Assembly: GCA_002917775.1 (NCBI GenBank)
Contig: KZ627161.1
Location: forward strand, 1,536,381-1,600,380
Source: Glaciozyma antarctica PI12
Lineage: Eukaryota > Basidiomycota > Microbotryomycetes > Kriegeriales > Camptobasidiaceae
DNA: 64,000 nucleotides
Direction: 5' to 3'
Position numbers and translations under genes: made by a program. Of this stretch, positions 55,770-64,000 are shown one piece after another. How positions within the stretch are numbered: position 1 is the stretch's first letter; each line of letters opens with the position of its first letter. Below the pieces are notes generated by a model. It searched no databases. It worked only from the letters and a program-made list of their open reading frames with translations, and was not told where the DNA came from.

Positions 55770-57685
55770 TCAGCTCTCCATCGCCAACACGTTCGCAGTG
55801 CTCTCGCGACTCCTAGGCGCCCTCTTCCTCCGCACGACCCCGTCCTCTCCGTCCATTCCAGCGAGTTCGACGCCAGAAGCCGATCCGTCCCCAGCGGTGC
55901 GGCGTCGCTTCGTTCCGATCGCGAGTTGGTCGTCGGAGGGAGGGGGAGGCGAGGTCGACCCTTCGGCCGCTCGACGCTGTCGCTGGCGATCCAGTCCGAC
56001 AATCCTGAGGCGCTCGATCCATCTGCGTGCGTTACGCGAAGTCAGCTCCTGCTCCGCGCGCGAGGACGAAAAGGGAACGCACGCCTCCGCCTTCTCGACC
56101 GAATCGCCAAAGATGGACGTCACGCTCCTAAGCATATCGAGGCTCTCCACCGCAAACGTCAACACCCTCTCCGCCGCGTCCTCCGTCGGCCTCAGCGCAG
56201 GGTTCCCCGCTCCCTCGTCTCCCGCTTCCCTCCTCTCCTCCTGCTCCCCGAACCTCGGAGGCTCCTCCATCCGCTCGGCCGTAGGCGTGCTCGCCGAACT
56301 CGTCGTACCCACACTCGCTCCTCGACCGTCCCTCCCTCCTTCGATCGCGCTGGCCCACTTGACGGGCAGGCCGAGGATGCTCTGGCGGACGTACCGCTTC
56401 GCCTGCTCGGGGAGCGCGACGCCAGCGTACTTAGAGACGACCTCGACGACTTTGCGGATCGTTTCGACGACGTCGTGCTTGATTTGAACGAGGTGGGCGG
56501 AAGCGGAGGCGGTGACGAGCGCGTCGGAGCGCGCGTCCGAAGTAGGGTGTCGGCGGAGGGAGAGGATAAAGTCGCGGAGGACGGTGATTTGGTGATCAAG
56601 ATGGGCCGTAGCGTACTTAAAACAAAACGAGTGAGCAAGGACGCAGCGGAGGGCGGGAGACGACTCACGAGAAGCCATTGAAGGCAGTACCGCAAGCTCT
56701 TGAGACTCTCCTCGCTGACGGCGGCTCCCAATCCTCCCGCCTCGACCAGAACAGTCTGCCACCTCGACCTCGAAGCCACCGCGACCGCCTGCTGGTTCTG
56801 CGATTCGGTCCTGGGCCCCACTTCATCCGTCGCAGAAGGGTCGCGCACCCTCTGACGTCCCCTCTCCTCCAGCTCCTCCTCGCGCGCCCTCTCCTCCTCC
56901 TCGTACGCGCGACGTACTCCCGCTTCCCTCCCCTCCCCAGGAAAGGCCACTCCTCCTCCGCCTAAACGATCAAGCTGGCGACACGCAAAGTCGTCGAGTT
57001 GTCCCAGCTGAAGGTTGTTGGCCAGCGGTCGCGAGACGGCCGACAAGGATGATTCGACCAGTCCAGCTCCGTACTATATCGCGCGCAAAGAAAGGCCCTG
57101 TCAGCTCTCCCATCCCTGCATAAAAAGCAGGACCCCTCGTGAAAAACGCACCTTGACAACACGCGAGCTCGCCTTGCTCCGCTCGTACCACTCGAGTCCT
57201 CCACTGACCAAGGGCAACTGGGACACCCTCGCAATGAACCTAGGGTCTCCGTCCCCATTCCCGTACTCGTTCCCACCTTCCTCCCCTGCCTCCGATCCGG
57301 GCGCCAACGACGCCGGGCCGACAGGGGACGACGTGCCCGTGCTACTCGACAGCCCAGGTGCAGACCTCGAGCCCGAGGCGGTCGAAGCGATCGAATTGGC
57401 GCGCGAGGCGGTCCGGTGCGAGTGCGAGGAACGGTTGGGGTAAGGAGCGTCGAAGGAAGGTCCCGTGTTGCCGCTTGAGGAGCCGCTCCGCATGAGCCCT
57501 AGCGCAGCGATAGCCATGGCGACATCTTGGTCTTGAGAGGACGAGTCGAGGAAGGGGTGGGGAGAGTGGGTGAGGGCGGGGGAAGGAGCGTCGGCGTACG
57601 AGTGGCTGCTTGACGTGCTGGAGACGTGGGACGACGTGGACTGGCTACGGCTGGAGCGAGCGGAGCGCTCTGTCGTGCGGTCCAT
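55770..57685 (-). CDS. OPI1: Transcriptional repressor OPI1 (phospholipid synthesis)
   Basis: In yeast Opi1 binds phosphatidic acid at the ER and, when released, represses inositol/choline-responsive genes through Ino2 and Sin3. The start is ATG 57685 (MDRTTERSARSSRSQSTSS). Diagnostic motifs: VAMAIAALGLMRSGSSSG (the Opi1 'ALGxLR' Sin3-contact segment), RFIARVSQLPLVSGGLEWYE, RSKASSRVVK, SLSAVSRPLANN, LDDFACRQLDRLGG, then LRYCLQWL and YATAHLDHQITVLRDFIL near the C-terminal half. The last exon carries KHDVVETIRKVVEVVSKYAG and LPEQAKRYVRQSILGLPVKW, then a disordered tail with KRRR. The stop is at 55770. Introns fall at about 57080-57150 and 56613-56670. A FFAT motif was not evident. Confidence 0.85.
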
Positions 57686-57906
57686 TTCTCCAGTCGTGCT
57701 GTGCTGAATGGTCGTGGGCAGTCGTATGGTCGCAGAGAGAAGGCAGAATTGTCAAGTCGAAAGCTGGAGGCGCGAGCACATGCCAGCGCTGCTGCGGCCC
57801 AGCCCAGGCTCTCCTCTCCTCACTTGATTTAAACGAATATCAAGGAGACTTTTCCCTGTTGAAAGAGTACATTCACATTCGATAAATTCCCCAGCTCCTT
57901 CTTCGC

Positions 57907-60409
57907 TCAGTGCGTGAACAGCCTGGAGAGAAAGATCTAGGTCAGCGAAACTCCCGCCAGTCGACCTGCGACTGACCTCAAATCCGTCATGATGTAGACG
58001 GCGTTCGACTCGTTAGCGGTCTCGATGATCTTGTCGTCCATCACGCTTCCTCCAGGCGCGGCAAAGTATCCGACTCCACTCCTCGTCGCCCTCCAGACGT
58101 TGTCGGGGAAGGGGAAGAAGGCATCACTCGAGAGCGAGACCTTGCCCGCAATCTCCTTGAACCACGCCGACTTCTCCTCCTTGGTGAAAGGAGAAGGAGC
58201 CTTGCCCTCAGCAAAGAGAGCCTCCCACTCCTTGCGCTCGCTTCCGCCCTCCTCGGCCTCCCAAATCTCGCCCGTGACGAAAACGTCCGTGCCGTTCGCG
58301 CGGTCGGCGCGCTTGATGCCCTTGCGCCACTCGAAGCCGAGGACGCGAGGGTGGTGACGGAGCCACCAGGCATCGGCCTTGGAGCCTGCGAGGCGGGTGC
58401 AGTGGATGCGGGATTGCTGGCCGGCGCCGAGACCAATCGTTCCTCCGTTGTAGGCGAAGCAGACCGAGTTGGACTGCGTGTACTTGAGCGAAAGAGTGGC
58501 GACGATCATGTCGGTGAGGGCGGAGGCGGAGACCTGGCGAAAACCGATCAGCGACCGCTTGACGAGCAGCGAACGACGCGACTGACCTCGTGGTTCTTCG
58601 AGACGATGTTGGTGAAGGTAGCGGCGCTGATCTTGGCGTCGTTACGGCGCTGCTCCATCGAGATGCCAAAGACCTGGCGGGTCTCAACGAGAGCGGGGGT
58701 GTAGGCGGCGTCCATCTGCGAAGCGGGAAAGTTAGCGCGTGCGAAGGGCCGCAACGACGAACAACGCACCTTGAGGACGCAGTACTTTCCACCCTTCTTC
58801 TTCTTGAGGATATCGAGCGCCTCAGGATCGTACCCAGGTGCAATGATTCCGTCCGAGACCTCGCGGGAGATGATCTTGGCGGTCGCGACGTCGCAGGTGT
58901 GCGAGAGCGCGATAAAGTCTCCGAAAGAAGACATGCGGTCGGCACCTAAGCACAGCGGGGTGTCAGTATGTGCGCAGCACCTGAGCGAGAAGACGACGAA
59001 CCGCGAGCACGAGCATAGGCGGAAGCGATGGGGCTGAGTTCTCCGAGGCCCTCGACATCGAAGACCTTCATCTCGGTGGGAGTGAGCTGGGTCTCGACTC
59101 CAACTCCGGCAGGCGAAACGTGCTTGAAGGAGGCGGCGGCAGCCTTGGCGGGGGAGAAGGCGGCGGAGAGCTCGGAAACGAGGGCGTAGGCTCCGAGAGC
59201 GTCGAGGAGGTTGATGTATCCGGGGGATCCGGAGAGGACTGGAAGAACGACGGTTTAGCGTCGCTCAGTAGCTCAAGAAAGCGAAGTACGAACCCGAGAA
59301 GGGGAGAGAGCCCTCGGTAACGTAGGCCTGGGCAGGCTTCTGGTGAGGGTTGGCGCCGTAGCGAAGGGTGAGCTGCTGAGCGCGCTCGGTGAGGAGAGCC
59401 TTCTGGTCGGCGGGAGCGGAGGCGATGGCGTCGGCGGAAGCGTACTGGCGACGGAAGTAGTTGGCGATGGCCGAGTCGTAGGCAGCAGTGTGCGAGAAGG
59501 CCTGTACTTCACCAGTCAGCTCAATTCGCTTCGCAGAGCACCATCAAACGCACCTTGACGGCCATGCGCCTCTTAAAGTCTTCCGAGACGGTTCCGTTTC
59601 CAGCCTTCCACTGAGCGAGGAACTCGGCGTAGTCGGTAGGGTCGGAGAGGATCACGACGCGCTGGTGGTTCTTCGCGGCGGCGCGGAGGAGAGTGACTCC
59701 ACCGATGTCGACCTCCTCGACGCACTCGGCGATCGTGGGAGTGGGGATCTTGGCGACCGTCTCGTTGAAGGGGTAGAGGTTGCAGACGACGACGGTGATG
59801 GGAGCGATCTTCTGGGCCTCGAGGTCGGCGATGTCGGAAGGAATGTCGCGAGCGAGGATACCTGGAAGCAGCAAGGGGTGAACACTGGTCCTTCGGAAGC
59901 ACACTCCGCCAGAGCTTACCTCCGTGAACAGCAGGGTGGAGCGTCTTGACGCGTCCTCCAAGCATCTCAGGAGCGCCGGTGATGTCGGAAACGTCGCTGG
60001 GGGGAAGCAACACCGTCTCGTCAGCTCCTGCCTCCTACAACTCACTACACCCTCCGCTTGAGCTCTGAGTACCAGATCCACTCCACCCGCAGCACGCAAT
60101 CTCTCCCCAGCTGCCGACTCCCCCCGTGTCTCTCCCTCCCGCTAGGTTCTCAAGATCCACCTCTCCACCTGCACAACGAGCTCCTTCGACTCACCCAATC
60201 TCCATGCCAGCGTTACGGATAGCCTTGGCAGTTCCTCCGCTGCCGAGGAGCTTGATGCCAGCCGCGGCGAGTCCCTCAGCGAAGGGGAGGAGGCCAGCCT
60301 TGTCGTAGACGGAGAGGAGAGCTGCAGTAGCAAAGTCGGGTCAGCTATGGCTTGCTCCAGGTTGCTCTTGAACTGTGCGTTCGCTCGTACCGATAGGTTG
60401 TCCAGCCAT
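57907..60409 (-). CDS. ADE17: Bifunctional AICAR transformylase / IMP cyclohydrolase (ADE16/ADE17)
   Basis: Catalyses the last two steps of de novo purine synthesis: AICAR to FAICAR, and FAICAR to IMP. The N-terminal IMP cyclohydrolase (MGS-like) domain: [73 protein letters not shown]. The C-terminal transformylase: [109 protein letters not shown]. The start is ATG 60409-60407. A short first exon (MAGQPIA) precedes an intron, and the last exon (RLFTH) stops at TGA 57909-57907. About seven introns. Full length (about 600 residues), so functional. Divergent from HGH1 with only 99 bp between the two ATGs. Confidence 0.95.
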
Positions 60410-60508
60410 GATGAGATGAGGTGATGAGGAGAGAGCTGTTCTCGACGTTTTTTTGCCTTCAGGTTGCTCTCCTCCCACCAACACTCGCCCGAACGTATCT
60501 CAGCTTGC

Positions 60509-62297
60509 ATGTCTCTCAAGCACATTCCTGAGCTCTTGGAGCTCCTCGGCTTCCTGTACGACCCCAGCCCTCAAGTCCGCCGCATCGCTTTGGCTTCTCT
60601 GCTGTTCGTTTGCCCCCTGATCGCGAAGCCGGCTTCGGTACTCATCTCTGCCTTGACAGGCCCTACACGGTGGCGGAGGCGAGTGAGAGGAGCTTGTTCT
60701 CGAGGGAGAAGTACTTGGAGCAGTTGGCGAAGCTTTGTGGTGATCAAGAGGTGAGTTTGAGCTGCGTCATGAGGAGGAGGGGGAGGGCAGAGCTGGAGCT
60801 GGAGCGTCGCTAGACTGGAGCCGTATGAGGCAGGGGAAGCTTTGGAAGGTGGCGTTGGCGCTCTCTGTGACTGGGCTTCCCTTGGCCTTCCATTGGACTG
60901 CCTGAAGCAAGCTCTCGAATGCGTCCTCGGAGCTGACAATCCCTCTCCTCCTCCCAGCTGATCGCACACGATGCTCTCTCCGCCTTGATCAACCTCAGCA
61001 ACTCGGGCATCATAGCTGCACGGCTCGCCGCAGTGGAAGGCTTCCTCGCCGGTCTTGTGCGAATGATTGTGGTGCGTCGAGAACCTTCGACCCCTCCTTT
61101 CTGACTTGACTGACCTCCTTCGCAGGACGAGAAAGCTCTCCTCGCCGACCTAGCTGCCATGCTCCTTTCCAACATGTCGAAGCTCGAGAGCGTATCGAGG
61201 CAGCTCCTCGATCTTCGTCTGTCTTTCGCTGTGCCTGCCGAAGGCGATTCCGTCGCGGACGGCACGACGGAGGAGCTCGAGGCTCTGGATGTTCTGCTCG
61301 AGGTCTTCCTCAAGGGAGAGGGCAAGAAGTACAACCCCAACGCCAACTACGACTTCCTCGCTTCGGTATTCGCGAACGTCTCGACAGTGAGTTCTCCTCC
61401 GCCCGACGCAGCGAGCCGAAGCTAACTCCACGTTCTCTCCTTCAAAAGATACCGACTGGCCGCGCTTTCCTTCTCGCTACTCCCTCCCCCGACATGGAAC
61501 CTCCCCTCGCCAAGCTCATCTCCTTCACCGAGCACCCCTCGACGATCCGCCGTGGTGGCGTCGCTTCCTCCATCAAGTGCGTTCACTCCTCCTTCCTTCC
61601 TTCATCGTTCTCATATCCTCCTTATCAGAAACTCTGCATTTGAGCGAGCAGCGCACGACCGCCTCGTTGCCGACGCGAACGACGCCGCCGCCATCGCCGG
61701 CGCCATCGACCTCCTCCCCCAGATGCTCCTCCCCCTCTGCGGACCCGAGGAGTTCGACATCGACGTGCGTTCTCCGCGCACCTTCTCATCCTCGCTGACC
61801 ATTTCGCGCAGGTCCTCGATACGCTCCCCATCGAGCTCCAACTCCTCCCGCCGTCAAAGGTTCGCGAGCCGGACCCCGCTATCCGCCTTATCCTCGTCGA
61901 GACGCTCGTCCTGCTTGCTACGACGCGCGCGCGACGAGAGGCAATGCGAGTACGAGGAGTTTACGAGGTCATCAAAGCTGCTCATCTCGCCGAGACGGTC
62001 GACAAAGTCCGTTCCTCTCGTCTCTCCCCGTTTGGACACTGCTGATGCGCGAAACAGGTGACGGAACCGATGGTGCGGCTGGTGAACTTGCTCATGCGGG
62101 ACGAGGGACCCGAGACGGCTTTCGAGGAGATTGAGGAGCCAACGAAGCTTGAATCGGCGACGGTGCTAGTCTCGGCGGAGGGGAAGGAGGTGAAGACGGC
62201 CTCGGAGGCAGAGTACGTGCATGTGCCTCAGCAGTCACGCGTACCGCCACCGCAGGTAGATTCGGAGGACGAGGAGGAGATGCTGATAGAAGTGTAA
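60509..62297 (+). CDS. HGH1: HGH1 homologue (eEF2-folding chaperone, ARM-type)
   Basis: Hgh1 is an armadillo-type protein that helps elongation factor 2 fold with the TRiC chaperonin. ATG 60509 opens MSLKHIPELLELLGFLYDPS, the family start. Then YTVAEASERSLFSREKYLEQ, IAHDALSALINLSNSGIIAA, LLLSNMSKLESVSRQLLD, NPNANYDFLASVFANVSTI, PTGRAFLL, HPSTIRRGGVASSIKN and the C-terminal LLPPSKVREPDPAIRLILVE, REAMRVRGVYEVIKAAHLAE, VTEPMVRLVNLLMRDEGPE. The acidic tail SEDEEEMLIEV stops at TAA 62295-62297. About seven short introns, in phase. Cytosolic. Its stop lies only 35 bp from the stop of the convergent NIT2-like gene. Confidence 0.9.
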
Positions 62298-62332
62298 TGC
62301 TGGAACTGTGCGTGTTGCGAAAATGATGGAGT

Positions 62333-63504
62333 TTACAGGAGGGGGTAGATGTCGGTCCTTCGTTGCTGCCACAGAGGGATCTCGAGGCGGAGTTGTTCGA
62401 GGTACTTGAGGTCGATGTGGGCGAGGACAAAAGTCGCGTCTTCCTCGGTTCCTCCACTCGCACTCGTTAGGCGATCTGGCGCTTGCGCGAGGACAGTCCC
62501 CCAGGGGTCGACGATCATCGCATGGCCGTAGGATTGGCGTGTTGCGGAGTGCGAGCCGAGCTGAGCGGGTGCCACTGTTGAAGCAGGGTCAGAGAGCAGA
62601 GCCGCTTTGCGGTGAATCTACTCACAGATGTAGCACTGCGTTTCGATGGCGCGAGCGCGGAGAAGGACCTCTGGCGAGAGGAGAGTCAGCCCGAGGACTA
62701 CCGTCCGGAAGTACGATTTACTCACCCCAGTGAGCCGCACCAGTCCGAAGCGTAAAGGCGCTGGGGTACGTCAAAACCTGGGCTCCACGCCGTCGCAGCG
62801 AGAGCGAGACCTCGGGAAAGCGCAGATCATAGCAAGTGAGGAGGCCAACTGCGCGACAGACTCAGCTCTGGAGAGACGTTACTAGTCGAGAAAGGGACTC
62901 ACTGGAGCCGATAGGAGTATGCACTGGATCCAGCAGTTGATCTCCCCGGACGGTGGTGTTGGATTCGAGGATGGTGGCGCCGCCAGCGATATCAACGTCG
63001 AACAGATGAAGCTGCGAGAGCTCGTCAGCTCGGACTCCTCACCTGGCTCGAACGAAAGCATACCTTCCTATACGCCTGAACGATAGATCCCTGCGGCGAT
63101 ATCAACAGGTTCGTGTTGTAGCAGCGATCCGTCGACGTGCTCTCGTGCACTCCCACTCCAACCCAGACGTTCTCCCGAATCGCAGCCGCCTGTACCTCCG
63201 CATCAGCTCCCTCTCTCCTCCTCTCCCGCACTATCAGACGCACCTGAATCCCGTCCACGAAAGAGCTGTCCACCAACGGCCTCGCCAACCCAGGCACGTC
63301 CTTCGCGTCCGCGATGAAATCGGAAGCCTCAGGCAGCCAGACGACGCGTGCGCCTGCTGCGGCGGCTCGACGAATGACGGAGGTGCAGAGACCGAGGTTG
63401 TGCAGAGGGGAGGCGACGGAGCAGAGGGAGGCGACGGCGGCGAGGACCACTGGAGGAAGGGTGGTCAGCGGGGTTGGAGGACGCGCGGGAGGCTGGTGCT
63501 CACT
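62333..63504 (-). CDS. NIT2: Carbon-nitrogen hydrolase, NIT2-like (deaminated glutathione amidase type)
   Basis: Nitrilase-superfamily amidase. Yeast Nit2 removes the amide from deaminated glutathione, a metabolite-repair step. Catalytic Glu in [20 protein letters not shown], Lys in [15 protein letters not shown], Cys in [14 protein letters not shown]. Also [72 protein letters not shown]. The stop is TAA 62335-62333. The start codon appears split: A at 63504, intron 63450-63503 (GTGAGC donor, CCAG acceptor), then TG at 63449-63448, giving [18 protein letters not shown], which is exactly where the family begins. No other ATG lies upstream in that leader as far as about 63700. Confidence 0.85.
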
Positions 63505-63716
63505 TGCTGTTGTTCGACCTGGCTTGGCCGTGGTGTGTGAGGCAGCTGCTGGCGGAAACGGCAAGCTTGGGGATGGGAAGGTCACGCGTTGGGAAAAGGG
63601 ATTGGGAGAGAGAAGAGGAGCGCGGCGTTCCTCCCGATTTGACTTCTGGCTCTCCAGCGTTCTCCTCTGCAACTGTCTCCTCGCAGAGTAATCACGCTAA
63701 GCTGAGGGAATAACAG

Positions 63717-64000
63717 ATGGAAAGAGCTTGCGAGAACTGCAGACTGCTGAAGCAGAGCCCAGCGAGGAGAGTTGGGCGAGGAAGTGAGGAACGTTGGAAC
63801 GCGAGCTCTGGCGATAGGATGACGAGGGGAGCAGCGGGCGCTCGCTGAGCTGGACAAAGAAATGGAGAAAGTGATCGGGAGAAGCGAAGAATTGAGCAGG
63901 AAATCGGAGGAGCAGAGGAAACTAGAGGAGCAGAGACCGACGGCGCCAGATGATGAGGACGAATGTGATGATTGCAGCCAGTGGAGGCGCACGATGCAGA
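63717..64000 (+). CDS. 5' end of an unidentified gene (partial)
   Basis: ATG 63717 opens MERACENCRLLKQSPARR. An intron of about 60 nt (donor at about 63771 or 63786; acceptor before CGGGCGCTCGCT or GGGAGCAG) joins a helical, charged segment (ALAELDKEMEKVIGRSEELS, RKSEEQRKLEEQRPTAPDDE) containing a CDDC pair and running off the window. Two CxxC pairs suggest metal or disulfide use, but the family is unknown. Divergent from NIT2. Confidence 0.45.

Overview
The window is nuclear DNA from a basidiomycete yeast. It is GC-rich and densely packed, with about 29 protein genes in 64 kb, and almost every gene is cut by many 45-130 nt GT-AG introns carrying CTGAC/CTAAC/CTGAT-type branch sites 10-25 nt before the acceptor. 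Gene content (LRO1, OPI1, ADE16/17, exocyst SEC5, kinesin-8, BSD2, HGH1, NIT2) and intron style suggest Pucciniomycotina, probably a Sporidiobolales yeast such as Rhodotorula/Rhodosporidium. That placement is inference. I saw no rRNA, tRNA, CRISPR array, transposon protein or prokaryotic operon. The gene models come from reading frames, splice-phase bookkeeping and remembered family motifs.

Layout. 1-193: 3' end of an upstream gene. 457-2756: two tandem GNAT acetyltransferase genes encoding equal-length proteins but with different intron counts. 3001-6218 (-): LRO1 phospholipid:diacylglycerol acyltransferase. 6339-10477: SEC5. 10724-12805: ADF-H/coiled-coil/PH protein. 13024-15735: DPF-rich protein that looks like a trafficking accessory. 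16000-18374: RanBP3/Yrb2-like protein. 18502-20654 (-): FBXO31-like F-box protein. 20795-21702: Nudix hydrolase. 21749-23133 (-): START-domain protein with a 7-nt exon. 23430-27685 (-): RING-PH-VWA (Far1/Ste5 architecture) protein. 27686-29032: the longest gene-free stretch. 29033-30312: secreted, probably GPI-anchored protein. 30864-32915 (-): SYLF protein. 33363-36570: kinesin-8. 36883-37547 (-): unknown. 37772-39518 (-): Bsd2-like. 39931-44736: RA-PH protein. 44940-45818 (-): unknown. 46366-50590: Dicer-like protein without a DExD helicase domain. 50799-51012 (-): 50-aa protein. 51325-52863: LRR protein. 53037-54079: PLP-binding protein. 54228-55532 (-): Sds3-like. 55770-57685 (-): OPI1. 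57907-60409 (-): ADE16/17. 60509-62297: HGH1. 62333-63504 (-): NIT2-like. 63717-end: start of another gene.

Functional themes are those of a housekeeping region. They include lipid metabolism and its control (LRO1, OPI1, START), Sin3-type repression (Sds3-like next to OPI1), secretion and cytoskeleton (SEC5, kinesin-8, ADF-H/PH, RA-PH, SYLF), purine synthesis and metabolite repair (ADE16/17, NIT2, Nudix). The most unusual items are the helicase-less Dicer, the RING-PH-VWA scaffold, the secreted protein with a globin-like C-terminal half, three likely GC-AG introns, a 7-nt exon, and a start codon split by an intron.

Three long genes (13024-15735, 33363-36570, 46366-50590) change frame at a run of six G or C. 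These are either homopolymer errors in the sequence or real frameshifts, and the three models should be read with that in mind.
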